Part shown: positions 31,370 through 39,737 of the stretch, piece after piece | Layout of the letters: each line of letters begins with the position of its first letter | How positions within the stretch are numbered: the first letter of the stretch is position 1 | Assembly (NCBI RefSeq): GCF_016863035.1 | Contig: NZ_BOOC01000029.1 | Coordinates: 1-64,000, forward strand | Reading direction: 5' to 3' | DNA: 64,000 nucleotides | Source: Microbispora corallina | GTDB taxonomy: Bacteria; Actinomycetota; Actinomycetes; Streptosporangiales; Streptosporangiaceae | Program-made: the position numbers and the translations under genes | Notes under the pieces: generated by a model | Database searches by the model: none | The model's input: the letters and a program-made list of their open reading frames with translations, nothing else | What the model was told of the DNA's origin: nothing

Positions 31370-32797
31370 TCAGAGCGTCGGGGTGAGGGGCTCGCGCGGG
31401 CGGTAGCCCTGCTGGGGGACGCCGCCCGCGATGCGGCGCACGGCCTCCGTCACCACCTGCGGCGGCTGGGTGAACGGAAGCCGCAGGTGGCCCTCCAGCG
31501 TGCCGTCCACGCCGAACCAGGGACCGGGCGCGAGCCGGACGCCCCGCGCCGCCGCGGCCTCCGCCACCGCCGTGGCCGCCGGGGCGTCGAGCCGCACCCA
31601 CAGCGAGCCGCCGCCTCGCGGCAGCCGGAACGACCAGCGCGGCAGCGCCTCCCGCAGGGCGGCGGCGAGCGCGTCGCGCGACGCGCCCATGGTGCGCCGC
31701 CGCTCCGCCCGGGTCTCCTCGATGCGCTCGAACAGCCGCGCCACGACCAGCTGCTCGAACACGGGCGTCGCGATGTCGACGGCCGACCGGAGGACGGCCA
31801 GGCGGCGGACCAGCGCGGCGCTCCCCCGCACCCAGCCGACGCGCAGCCCGCCCCACCACAGCTTCGAGGCGGATCCCATGCTCACCACCCGGCCGTCGGT
31901 GTCGAACGCGGCCAGCGGCGGCGGGGTCTCCGCCTCGTCCAGCGCGGTCTCGGCCCAGCTCTCGTCGGCGAGGAGCGTGACGTCGTACCGCCGGGCGGCG
32001 TCCACGAGCGCCACCCGGTCCTCTCGGCTCATCAGGTGCCCGGTGGGGTTCTGGAAATCGGGGATCACGTACCCGAGCCGGGCCGACGACTGCCGCAGGG
32101 CGCACGTCACCAGGTCGATGTGCCAGCCGTCGTCCGGGATGCCGACCGGCACCAGCCGGGCGCCGCGCATCCGGGCCGCGTCGAGCGCGTGGGGGTACGT
32201 CGGCGACTCCACCAGGACCGGGTCCCCCGGGCCGGCCAGCGCCGCCATCAGCAGGTGGACGGCCTGCTGCGCCCCGCTCGTCACGATGATCTGCTCGGGG
32301 CGGGTCGGCAGGCCGCGCTCGCCGTAGCGGCGGGCGATCGCCTCCCGCAGCGGCGCGAGCCCCGCCGGGTGGTAGCCCATCCCGAGGGCGTACCGGTGGT
32401 AGCCGCGCCCGGCCTCCTCGATCGCCTCGCCCAGCAGGGCCGTCGCGGGCGGCGCGGCCGAGTGCATGGGCAGCAGGCCGTCGTCGTCGGGCGCGATCCA
32501 CGGGTTGTCGGTCCCGAGGGCGCCCGGGTCGGGCAGGGCCGTGCGGCTGCCCGACCCCTGGCGGCTCTCCAGGTATCCCTGCTCGCGGAGCCGGTCGTAC
32601 GCCGTCGTGACCGTGGTGCGGCTGACGCCCAGGGCCTCGGCCAGGTGCCGCTCGGCCGGGACCCGGACCCCCACCGGCAGCCGCCCGTCCAGGATCAGCT
32701 CCCGCACCTGCGCCGCCAGCGCCCGGTAGTACGGACGGGCGTCCGCCGGGACGCGGACGAGCCGGGCGAGCTGCGGGGCGCTGAGGTACCGGTCCAT
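31370..32797 (-). CDS. MocR/PdxR-type GntR regulator with aminotransferase domain
   Basis: A 475-residue fusion. Residues of about 12-85 are a GntR winged helix (RPYYRALAAQVRELILDGRL, ERHLAEALGVSRTTVTTAYDRL), followed by a linker and a fold-type-I aminotransferase domain with the PLP Lys in SMGSASKLWW. Such MocR proteins use PLP or related amino compounds as ligands. Divergence from a yczE-type membrane gene is the classical arrangement of YczR/YczE. A clear inverted repeat lies just upstream of the start. ATG 32797 is chosen since the frame upstream carries the operator. Confidence 0.92.
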   Translation of the reverse strand: MDRYLSAPQLARLVRVPADARPYYRALAAQVRELILDGRLPVGVRVPAERHLAEALGVSRTTVTTAYDRLREQGYLESRQGSGSRTALPDPGALGTDNPWIAPDDDGLLPMHSAAPPATALLGEAIEEAGRGYHRYALGMGYHPAGLAPLREAIARRYGERGLPTRPEQIIVTSGAQQAVHLLMAALAGPGDPVLVESPTYPHALDAARMRGARLVPVGIPDDGWHIDLVTCALRQSSARLGYVIPDFQNPTGHLMSREDRVALVDAARRYDVTLLADESWAETALDEAETPPPLAAFDTDGRVVSMGSASKLWWGGLRVGWVRGSAALVRRLAVLRSAVDIATPVFEQLVVARLFERIEETRAERRRTMGASRDALAAALREALPRWSFRLPRGGGSLWVRLDAPAATAVAEAAAARGVRLAPGPWFGVDGTLEGHLRLPFTQPPQVVTEAVRRIAGGVPQQGYRPREPLTPTL

Positions 32798-32800
32798 GCA

Positions 32801-32821
32801 GGCCAATTTCCCGGATTGGCC
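32801..32821. promoter_or_regulatory. Operator-like inverted repeat in the mocR-yczE gap
   Basis: GGCCAAT (32801-32807) and its exact complement ATTGGCC (32815-32821) flank a 7-base spacer TTCCCGG, four bases from the mocR start codon, in the 64-bp divergent gap. A second, weaker repeat (CCTT/AAGG) follows at 32821-32835. This fits autoregulation by the MocR protein and control of yczE. Confidence 0.7.
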
Positions 32822-32861
32822 CTTTCCTGGCAAGGGGGCGGCCGGAAGACTTGCGTCCACT

Positions 32862-33467
32862 ATGACCGAGCTCTCCCTTCCCCGCTTCGGCGCGCTCCCG
32901 GGCCGCCTCGTCCGTCTCTACGCCGGGCTGGCCGGCTACGGGGCCGGCATCGCCCTGCTCGTCCGGTCGAACCTCGGCCTCGACCCGTGGGAGGTGTTCC
33001 ACCAGGGCCTTTCCGTCCGCCTGGGCTGGTCGATGGGGCTGTGCATCAACCTGGTCGGGGCGCTCGTGCTGCTGCTGTGGATCCCGCTGCGGCAGCGGCC
33101 CGGGCTCGGCACGATCAGCAACGTGCTGCTGGTCGGCACCTGCGCCGACCTGGTCATGTGGCTGGTGCCCCCGCCCGCGCCGCTCGCGGTCCGGTGGGCG
33201 TTCCTGCTGGGCGGCATCCTCGCGATCGCCGCCTCGTCCGGCCTGTACATCAACGCCGGCTTCGGGCCCGGCCCCCGGGACGGCCTGATGACCGGCCTGA
33301 ACCGCCTCGGCCTGTCGATCCGGCTGGCCCGCACGCTGGTGGAGCTCACCGTGCTCGCCGCCGGCTGGCTGCTCGGCGGCACCGTCGGCATCGGGACGAT
33401 CGTCTTCGCCGTCACCATCGGCCCGGCCACCCAGGTGTTCATGAAGATGGGGCGCCGGGACCGGTAG
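32862..33467 (+). CDS. YczE-family membrane protein
   Basis: A 201-residue membrane protein with five hydrophobic segments. The start RFGALPGRLVRLYAGLAGYG, GLDPWEVFHQGLSVRLG and NAGFGPGPRDGLMTGLNRLG are the conserved YczE signatures. YczE proteins are of unknown biochemical function (in Bacillus needed for surfactin production) and are controlled by the divergent MocR. ATG 32862 has a weak GGAAG upstream. Ends nine bases before the GH15 gene, suggesting possible co-transcription. Confidence 0.88.
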   Translation: MTELSLPRFGALPGRLVRLYAGLAGYGAGIALLVRSNLGLDPWEVFHQGLSVRLGWSMGLCINLVGALVLLLWIPLRQRPGLGTISNVLLVGTCADLVMWLVPPPAPLAVRWAFLLGGILAIAASSGLYINAGFGPGPRDGLMTGLNRLGLSIRLARTLVELTVLAAGWLLGGTVGIGTIVFAVTIGPATQVFMKMGRRDR

Positions 33468-33476
33468 CGTTGCGGC

Positions 33477-35231
33477 ATGCGGATCGAGGACTACGCCCTC
33501 GTCGGAGACATGCAGTCGGCCGCCCTCGTCGGCCTGGACGGCTCGGTCGACTGGCTCTGCCTGCCGAGATTCGACTCCCCGGCGTGCTTCGCCCGGCTGC
33601 TGGGGGACGAGTCCAACGGCTTCTGGCGGCTCGCCCCTGCCGGTGTGGAGCGGCCCGTCCGGCGGGCGTACGCCGAGAACACCCTGGTCCTGGAGACGGT
33701 CTGGCAGACGGCGACGGGAGCGGTCAAGGTGATCGACTTCATGCCGCCCCGCCACGCCAGCCCCGACATGGTCCGCATCGTCGAGGGCCTGTCCGGGACG
33801 GTCGACATGGAGACCGAGATCCGCATCCGGTTCGACTACGGCCGGATCGTGCCCTGGGTCCGCCGCCGCGACGGGCACCTGCACGCGATCGGGGGGCCCG
33901 ACTCGGTCTGGATCCACTCCGGCGTCCCCCTCAGGGGAGGCGACTTCCGGCACCGGGCCGCGTTCACCGTGTCGGCCGGGGAGCGGGTGCCCTTCGTGTT
34001 CACCTGGCACCCCTCCCACCGGCCGCAGCCCGAGCCGATCGACCCGGTCGAGCAGCTCGCCGAGACAACGCGGATGTGGGAGGAGTGGGTCTCCCGCTGC
34101 CGGTACACCGGCCGCTGGCGCGAGGCGGTCGTCCGGTCGCTGATCACGCTCAAGGCCCTGACGTACGAGCCCACGGGCGGGATCGTCGCGGCGGCCACCA
34201 CGTCCCTGCCGGAGAACCTGGGCGGGGTGCGCAACTGGGACTACCGGTTCTGCTGGCTGCGCGACGCGGCCATGACCCTCGACGCGCTGACCAGCTCCGG
34301 GTACATCGAGGAGGCCGGCGCCTGGCGCACCTGGCTCCTGCGCGCCATCGCCGGCCGTCCCGAGGACCTCCAGGTCCTGTACGGCGTGGCCGGCGAGCGG
34401 CGCCTGCCGGAGCTGGAGCTGGACTGGCTGCGCGGCTACGAGGACTCCCGCCCGGTCCGCATCGGCAACGGCGCGGCCGGGCAGCTCCAGCTCGACATCT
34501 ACGGCGAGGTGGTCGACGCCCTCTACCAGGCGCGCAAGCAGGGGATGCCGCCCGACGACCACGCCTGGGCGATGATCCGCAAGGTGATGGAGTTCCTGGA
34601 GGACAACTGGGACCGGCCCGACGAGGGCCTGTGGGAGGTCCGCGGCCCGCGGCGGCACTTCGTGCACTCCAAGGTCATGGCCTGGGTGGCGGCCGACCGG
34701 ATGGTCCGGGTCGTCGAGGAGCTCCGGCGCACCGGACCGGTCGAGCGGTGGAAGGCCCTGCGCGACCGCATCCACGCCGAGGTCTGCGAGAAGGGCTTCG
34801 ACCCCGCCCGCGGCACCTTCACCCAGTCGTACGGCTCCCGCGAGCTGGACGCCGCCTTACTGCAGATCCCCATCGTCGGCTTCCTGCCGCCCGACGACCC
34901 CCGCGTCGTCGGCACGGTCGAGGCCATCGAGCGGGAGCTCATGGTCGACGGGCTCGTCCTGCGCTACCCGCTCTCCGAGGACAACGCCGTGGACGGCCTG
35001 CCGGGCGGCGAGGGCGCCTTCCTGGCCTGCAGCTTCTGGCTCGCGCAGGCCCTCGCCATGATCGGCCGCCGGGACGACGCGGTCGCGCTGTTCGAGCGCC
35101 TGCTGGCGCTCACCAACGACGTCGGACTGCTGTCGGAGGAGTACGACCCCCAGCTCGCCCGGCAGCTCGGCAACTTCCCCCAGGCCTTCAGCCACATCCA
35201 CCTCATCCGGACGGCCCTCGCCCTGGAGTGA
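33477..35231 (+). CDS. GH15-family glycosidase (glucoamylase/trehalase-like)
   Basis: A 584-residue soluble enzyme. An N-terminal beta domain of about 220 residues (IEDYALVGDMQSAALVGLDG, VDWLCLPRFDSPACFARLLG) leads into an (alpha/alpha)6 barrel with RNWDYRFCWLRDAAMTLDAL near residue 250, GLWEVRG near 380 (general acid Glu) and LLSEEYDP near 545 (general base Glu). This subgroup includes actinobacterial trehalases and glucoamylases that cleave alpha-glucosidic bonds; mycobacterial homologues hydrolyse trehalose. No signal peptide, so it acts in the cytoplasm. ATG 33477. Exact substrate is not decided by the sequence. Confidence 0.9.
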   Translation: MRIEDYALVGDMQSAALVGLDGSVDWLCLPRFDSPACFARLLGDESNGFWRLAPAGVERPVRRAYAENTLVLETVWQTATGAVKVIDFMPPRHASPDMVRIVEGLSGTVDMETEIRIRFDYGRIVPWVRRRDGHLHAIGGPDSVWIHSGVPLRGGDFRHRAAFTVSAGERVPFVFTWHPSHRPQPEPIDPVEQLAETTRMWEEWVSRCRYTGRWREAVVRSLITLKALTYEPTGGIVAAATTSLPENLGGVRNWDYRFCWLRDAAMTLDALTSSGYIEEAGAWRTWLLRAIAGRPEDLQVLYGVAGERRLPELELDWLRGYEDSRPVRIGNGAAGQLQLDIYGEVVDALYQARKQGMPPDDHAWAMIRKVMEFLEDNWDRPDEGLWEVRGPRRHFVHSKVMAWVAADRMVRVVEELRRTGPVERWKALRDRIHAEVCEKGFDPARGTFTQSYGSRELDAALLQIPIVGFLPPDDPRVVGTVEAIERELMVDGLVLRYPLSEDNAVDGLPGGEGAFLACSFWLAQALAMIGRRDDAVALFERLLALTNDVGLLSEEYDPQLARQLGNFPQAFSHIHLIRTALALE

Positions 35232-35290
35232 CCCCGGGCCGATCGGGCCGTCCGGCGCCCGGCCCTTCCCTCCGTACTACTCGCGTGCGT

Positions 35291-35308
35291 ATACTCGCGT
35301 ACGAGTAT
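35291..35308. promoter_or_regulatory. PadR operator palindrome
   Basis: ATACTCG (35291-35297) and CGAGTAT (35302-35308) are perfect inverted 7-bp arms with a CGTA spacer, immediately upstream of the padR start. An extra ACTACTCGCG lies 14 bp before. Position and shape fit an autoregulatory PadR site. Confidence 0.75.
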
Positions 35309-35321
35309 TGAGGTGGGGGTG

Positions 35322-35963
35322 GTGAGGGTGGCCAGGCGGCGGAAGGTGAGCAACATGCTCGGGCTGGCCGTGCTCTCCACGCTCGTGGCCAAGCCGATGC
35401 ACCCGTACGAGATGGCGGCCGCGCTCAAGGCGCGCGGCAAGGACGACGACATGGCCATCAAGTGGGGGTCGCTCTACACCGTCGTCCGCAACCTCGAGAA
35501 GCACGGCTTCATCGAGGTGGCCGGCAGCTCCCGGGACGGCGCCCACCCCGAGCGGACGATCTACCGGATCACCGACGCCGGCCGGGACGAGTACGCCGAC
35601 TGGGTGCGCGAGCTCCTCGGCACGCCCGAGCCCGAGCAGCCGAGGTTCAAGGCGGCCCTGTCGGTGTGGGGCATCCTGCGGCCGGAGGAGGTCGCCCGCC
35701 TGCTCCGGCGGCGGGTGGCCCTGCTGGAGGAGGAGATCGCCGGCCGGAGGGAGGCGCTGGCCGGGTGGCGCCGGGACGTTCCCCGCCTGTTCCTGGTGGA
35801 GGCGGAGTACGACCTGGCGATGCGCGAGGCCGAGGCCTCCTGGACCCGGTCCCTGCTCGGCGAGCTCGCCGACGGCACGTTCCCCGGACTCGACCTGTGG
35901 CGCCGGTGGCACGACACCGGGCAGACGCCGCCCGACCTCCCGGAAGGGGACCCCCACCTGTGA
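35322..35963 (+). CDS. PadR-family transcriptional regulator (large type)
   Basis: A 213-residue PadR subfamily-1 repressor. The N-terminal winged helix (SNMLGLAVLSTLVAKPMHPYEM, WGSLYTVVRNLEKHGFIEV, PERTIYRITDAGRDEY) is followed by a C-terminal helical dimerisation domain (LLRRRVALLEEEIAGRREAL). Three in-frame GTG starts exist at 35313, 35322 and 35328; I chose 35322 because GAGGTGG lies five to nine bases before it. The palindrome at 35291 abuts the gene. A terminator follows, so its target is itself or a distant gene, perhaps the methyltransferase downstream. Confidence 0.9.
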   Translation: MRVARRRKVSNMLGLAVLSTLVAKPMHPYEMAAALKARGKDDDMAIKWGSLYTVVRNLEKHGFIEVAGSSRDGAHPERTIYRITDAGRDEYADWVRELLGTPEPEQPRFKAALSVWGILRPEEVARLLRRRVALLEEEIAGRREALAGWRRDVPRLFLVEAEYDLAMREAEASWTRSLLGELADGTFPGLDLWRRWHDTGQTPPDLPEGDPHL

Positions 35964-35966
35964 GTC

Positions 35967-36002
35967 GACCCCGGCGAGGTGCTGCAACACCCCGCCGGGG
36001 TC
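35967..36002 (+). terminator. Terminator after padR
   Basis: GACCCCGGCG (35967-35976) pairs with CGCCGGGGTC (35993-36002), extended by AGGTG/CACC, forming a long stem just after the padR stop at 35963. It separates padR from the methyltransferase gene. Confidence 0.8.
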
Positions 36003-36116
36003 TCATCCTCGAACCGATCCCGCGGAACGGAACCCGGCCACGAGGTGGCAACCGCAACAATAGCCGGGCTCCGTCCCCGGCCGGTTCGGACACGCATCCG
36101 GAACCGGAGGAGACAC

Positions 36117-36791
36117 ATGGAGAAGACCCGTCACACCCAGACCCAGGCGCCCGGCATGGAGGGCGTCGTCGCGCGGTGGTACGCCCGCCAGCGCAGCTCG
36201 GCGCCGCAACTGGCCGCCGTCCGGCGGTACGCCCGGGAGGTGACCGCAGGGCTCCCGGCGGGGGCCGCCGTGCTGGAGGTGGCCCCAGGCCCGGGCTACC
36301 TGGCCGTGGAGATGGCCCGGCTCGGCTTCGCGGTGACCGCGCTCGACCTCAGCCGCACGTTCCTGGAGATCGCCGCGGCCGAGGCGCGCCGGGCCGGGGT
36401 CCGGATCGACCTGCGGCACGGGGACGCGGCCGACCTGCCCCTGGGCGACCGCACGTTCGACCTGATCGTCTGCCAGGCGGCGTTCAAGAACTTCGGACGG
36501 CCGGTGGACGCGCTGAACGAGATGCACCGGGTGCTGCGGCCCGGCGGCACGGCCGTGATCCAGGACATGAACCGGGACGCCACCGACGCGGAGATCGCCG
36601 AGGAGGTCCGGGGGATGGATCTCAACGCGGTGAACTCGTTCCTGACCAGGGTGCCGCTGCGCGGGCTGCGGCGCCGGGCCTACTCGCGACAGCGGTTCGA
36701 ACGGCTGGCGGCCGAGAGCCGCTTCCGCGGCTGCGAGATCAGGACCGACGGCATCAGCCTTGAGGTGCGGCTGACCAGGCGCGCCTCCTGA
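36117..36791 (+). CDS. Class I SAM-dependent methyltransferase
   Basis: A 224-residue UbiE/COQ5-like methyltransferase. Motif I VLEVAPGPGYLAVEMARLG lies near residue 52, ALDLSRTFLEIA near 75 (acidic loop for SAM ribose), HGDAADLPLGDRTFDLI near 101, and VLRPGGTAVIQDM near 140. Small-molecule acceptors are typical; the substrate is unknown. ATG 36117 follows GGAGGAGA. A GGCGCCGGCT/AGCCGGCGCC hairpin at 36801-36833 follows ten bases after the stop. Confidence 0.88.
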   Translation: MEKTRHTQTQAPGMEGVVARWYARQRSSAPQLAAVRRYAREVTAGLPAGAAVLEVAPGPGYLAVEMARLGFAVTALDLSRTFLEIAAAEARRAGVRIDLRHGDAADLPLGDRTFDLIVCQAAFKNFGRPVDALNEMHRVLRPGGTAVIQDMNRDATDAEIAEEVRGMDLNAVNSFLTRVPLRGLRRRAYSRQRFERLAAESRFRGCEIRTDGISLEVRLTRRAS

Positions 36792-36800
36792 CGGACGACG

Positions 36801-36833
36801 GGCGCCGGCTGCCGTGTCGCGGGAGCCGGCGCC
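36801..36833 (+). terminator. Hairpin after the methyltransferase gene
   Basis: GGCGCCGGCT (36801-36810) and AGCCGGCGCC (36824-36833) are perfect 10-bp arms with a 13-base loop. Located between convergent genes; no T tract. The remaining gap to 36968 shows nothing else. Confidence 0.7.
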
Positions 36834-36968
36834 TCCCCGCGCTCACCCGCGCGACCCCCTCCGGCCGCCTACCGGCGCGCCGCGCATGCCTCACTCCCCC
36901 ACGCGCGATCCCCTGAGGCCGTCCCGCCGGCGTGCCTCGCTGCCTCGGTGCGCATGCCCGCGAGCCGC

Positions 36969-37637
36969 TCAGGTCGTCCCGGAGACGTTCCCCGGGACGT
37001 TCCCCGCCTGCTCGGCGCCCCTGCGGACCGCCTCGGCCGCGACAAGCAGGAGCAGGCCCACGAGGACCGGCCACAGCGGGAGCCGCCAGGGCGTCACGAG
37101 CGTCGCCTGGAGGCGCAGCCGGTCCACGACCATGGCGGCCGCCACGTGCGGGAGCGCCGGTCCGGCCGCCGCTCCCACAACCAGCAGGGCGCCGAGCCCG
37201 GCGACGCGTGCCGCGTCCCCGCGCCGGAACGGCGTGCCGGCCCGCACCGACAGCAGCAGCGGGCGCAGGAGCGCCGCGGCCGCCCCGAGGCACAGGCCCG
37301 CGATTGCGGCGTCCCCGCGCGAGAGGAGTTGCTCGGCGACCGTCGAGTCCCACGCCACCAGGTCCAGCGCGCCTCCCGGAGGCTCCAGCCGCGCGCTCCG
37401 CGGAAGCGTCGCTCCCGGGACCCGCACCGGCGGCACGTCGACCGCCGTCGCATTGATCGTCACCGGTACGGTCACGGCGGCGCCCGCCTGCGTGGCGCCG
37501 TTGACGGCGTACGCCACGCCTCCCAGCGCCGCGACGGCTCCGGCCAGACCCACGACGGCCGTGAGGAACCCGATCAGCCGGGGACCGGCGTACCGCCGGC
37601 GCCCCCTTTCGGCGCGCCGCCGCGCGATCGCCGCCAT
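36969..37637 (-). CDS. DUF2975-like membrane protein
   Basis: A 222-residue protein with four hydrophobic segments: near residues 20-45, 112-130, 148-170 and 186-205. The arrangement (helix, an extracytoplasmic loop of about 65 residues rich in Val/Thr/Pro, then three helices with MVVDRLRLQ in the third loop) fits the DUF2975 family, which often sits next to a Cro/C1-type regulator; none is seen here. Function unknown. ATG 37637. Confidence 0.65.
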   Translation of the reverse strand: MAAIARRRAERGRRRYAGPRLIGFLTAVVGLAGAVAALGGVAYAVNGATQAGAAVTVPVTINATAVDVPPVRVPGATLPRSARLEPPGGALDLVAWDSTVAEQLLSRGDAAIAGLCLGAAAALLRPLLLSVRAGTPFRRGDAARVAGLGALLVVGAAAGPALPHVAAAMVVDRLRLQATLVTPWRLPLWPVLVGLLLLVAAEAVRRGAEQAGNVPGNVSGTT

Positions 37638-37733
37638 CGCCGTCCTCCTCGTCGTCCGCCCGTCGTCCCAGGATCGCGCGAGGACGGGCCGACGGGAACC
37701 CCGCTGGACGGAGCGGGACGGGGACGGGACGGT

Positions 37734-38639
37734 CTACGACTGCCCGGCGATGCGGGCGAGGAGGCGGGCGAACTCGGGCGGCGGGGCGACGACGAGGCGG
37801 GTCTGGCCGTCGTGGGCGACGAGGTCCGCCTGGATGCGGGTGAGCCGGTCGCGGTGCCACCAGTACACGTGGGGGCTGAGGCCGTCGGGCCGGGCGGCGT
37901 ACTCCCGCTGGCCGAACATCCGCAGCCGCTCGATCGCCCGCACCACCCCGATCCCGGCGACCGGGTGGACGGCCACGATCCCCCGGTGGGGCAGGGTGGC
38001 GAGCATGCCGTCCGCGGGGACGGGGACGTGCTCGGCGAGGCGGCGCAGGTGGGCGGCGGCGCTGGGGGCGGCCAGCAGCGACACCTCCGTGCCGCCGAGA
38101 TCGATCGAGGACACGGTGGGCCGCTCGTCGGCCAGCGCGTTCCCGACCGCCACGTCCAGGGCGCGGGCCGGCGGGATCGGCCAGCAGAAGGCCTCCTCCG
38201 GCCGTACCGGACGGGCGCCGATCGTGAGCACCTCGATCAGGTCGGCGCTCAGATGGCGGCCGATGATCCGGGACGGGTCGGGGATCGCCGGGTCGTCGGC
38301 GGCGTGCAGGCGGGTGCGCAGCAGCGGGCGGATCGGCGTGAGGTTGCAGGCGTCGAACGGCTCGCCGGACACGGCGTGGGACAGGTGCTCGGAGACGAGC
38401 ATCGGCCAGTCCTCGCGTGAGCGGCGGCCGGCCTCGCGGCGCAGGCCCACGAGGTTGACGACCCGCTCCCCCTCCGGCGAGGTCAGCGTGAGCGACGCGC
38501 CGTCGGCGGCGAAGCCGCACGTGTAGCCCATCGTCTCGGCGACCAGGGCGAGCAGGGAGTCGAGGTCGACGTCCTCGACGGATCTCGGGGCGGGGTGGTC
38601 GGGCCGTGTCCGGCCGAGCAGTCGCCGCAAGAGTCCCAA
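37734..38639 (-). CDS. Conserved hypothetical protein
   Basis: A 301-residue soluble protein. I do not recognise a catalytic motif. Contains RSREDWPMLVSEHLSHAVSG, NLTPIRPLLRTRLH and HRGIVAVHPVAGIGVVRAIE, similar in texture to the DUF1444-type proteins, but I cannot assign it. The TTG start at 38639 is supported by GGAGGG nine bases upstream and by the MGLLRRLLGRTRPDHP start. It lies 44 bp downstream of the LD-carboxypeptidase gene in the same direction and may be co-transcribed. Confidence 0.7.
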   Translation of the reverse strand: MGLLRRLLGRTRPDHPAPRSVEDVDLDSLLALVAETMGYTCGFAADGASLTLTSPEGERVVNLVGLRREAGRRSREDWPMLVSEHLSHAVSGEPFDACNLTPIRPLLRTRLHAADDPAIPDPSRIIGRHLSADLIEVLTIGARPVRPEEAFCWPIPPARALDVAVGNALADERPTVSSIDLGGTEVSLLAAPSAAAHLRRLAEHVPVPADGMLATLPHRGIVAVHPVAGIGVVRAIERLRMFGQREYAARPDGLSPHVYWWHRDRLTRIQADLVAHDGQTRLVVAPPPEFARLLARIAGQS

Positions 38640-38683
38640 TGCACCGTCCCTCCGCCGCCGCCCGGACCGTTCCGGGGCGCGTT

Positions 38684-39706
38684 TCAGGTTGCCTGGTCAG
38701 GGTTGCGGAACATGCCAGTCAGAGAACACGATTCGGTCACAATAACCCCATCTGCCTCCAACCACACACAGAACTGTGGTGATCCATGGCCGACGGGAAG
38801 GCCCGCCACGACGGGCACGCCGAGAGGCTCCAGCCGTTCGGCGAGGACGGGAAGCGGGTCGCCGCAGTCCACCCACGAGCCCAGCACGACGCCCAGCGCG
38901 CCGTCGAGGCACCCGGCCTGCAGCAGCTGCGTCACCATCCGGTCGATCCGGTACGGCTCCTCGCTCACGTCCTCCAGCAGGACGATCCGCCCCCGGGCCT
39001 CCATCGCGTACGGCGTGCCGCACAGGGCGGCCAGCAGCGTCAGGTTGCCGCCCGTGACGGGCCCCCGCACCACTGCCTCCCCCGCCGCCTCCCCGCTGCC
39101 CGGGACGAGGACGCGGTCGCCCAGGACCGGCGACAGGGTCTCCCCCTCGAACAGCGCCTCCCGCAGGTGCGCGAACGTCCGGGGCTCCGGGCCCTCGGGG
39201 TCGCTGATCGTGGCGCACGCGGGCATCGGACCGAACAGCGTCGCCACGCCCAGCCGGGTGGCGAAGGCCCGGTGCAGCGCCGTGACGTCGCTGGAGCCGA
39301 GCAGGATCTTGGGCTCGGCCTCCGCCATGGCGTCCCAGTCGAGCAGGCCGAGCAGCCGGGTCGCGCCGTACCCGCCCCGGACGCAGAACACGCCGGCCAC
39401 GTCGGGGTCGCACCACGCGTCCTGGAGGTCGGCGGCACGCGCGGCGTCCGGCCCGGCGAGGTAGCCCTGTCTCCCCCGCACCCCGGCGCCCTCGACCACC
39501 TCCAGGCCGATGCCCCCCAGCACCTGGGCCCCACGTTCGAGCCGTACGGGATCGGCAGGCCCGGAGGGCGCGATCAGAGCCACGGTGTCGCCCGGCCGCA
39601 GCCTCCGGGGAAGCCGCGCCGCCCCTGCCGCGCCCGGCCCGTCAGCCCCCCGTGGGACCGTTACAGAGGCGTCACCGGCCGCCCCGCCCCCGATGCGCTC
39701 GCTCAC
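38684..39706 (-). CDS. LD-carboxypeptidase (MccF/LdcA, peptidase S66)
   Basis: A 340-residue serine peptidase of family S66. It removes the terminal D-Ala from cytoplasmic muropeptide tetrapeptides during wall recycling; MccF relatives give resistance to microcin C. The start ALIAPSGPADPVRL is typical. The nucleophile is Ser139 in LLGSSDVTALH, the Glu lies in LLEDVSEEPYRIDRM and the His in GLPVGHGSPQ. All three residues are present. The GTG at 39706 is 31 bp from the divergent sulfotransferase start. Confidence 0.92.
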   Translation of the reverse strand: MSERIGGGAAGDASVTVPRGADGPGAAGAARLPRRLRPGDTVALIAPSGPADPVRLERGAQVLGGIGLEVVEGAGVRGRQGYLAGPDAARAADLQDAWCDPDVAGVFCVRGGYGATRLLGLLDWDAMAEAEPKILLGSSDVTALHRAFATRLGVATLFGPMPACATISDPEGPEPRTFAHLREALFEGETLSPVLGDRVLVPGSGEAAGEAVVRGPVTGGNLTLLAALCGTPYAMEARGRIVLLEDVSEEPYRIDRMVTQLLQAGCLDGALGVVLGSWVDCGDPLPVLAERLEPLGVPVVAGLPVGHGSPQFCVWLEADGVIVTESCSLTGMFRNPDQAT

Positions 39707-39737
39707 TCCCCAAAGGGTGTCAGACTTAGCCGTACCT

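Noticed and set aside
31236-34775. Giant minus-strand frame over the MocR-YczE-GH15 region
   Set aside because: Shadow of strongly coding genes; no conserved motif.
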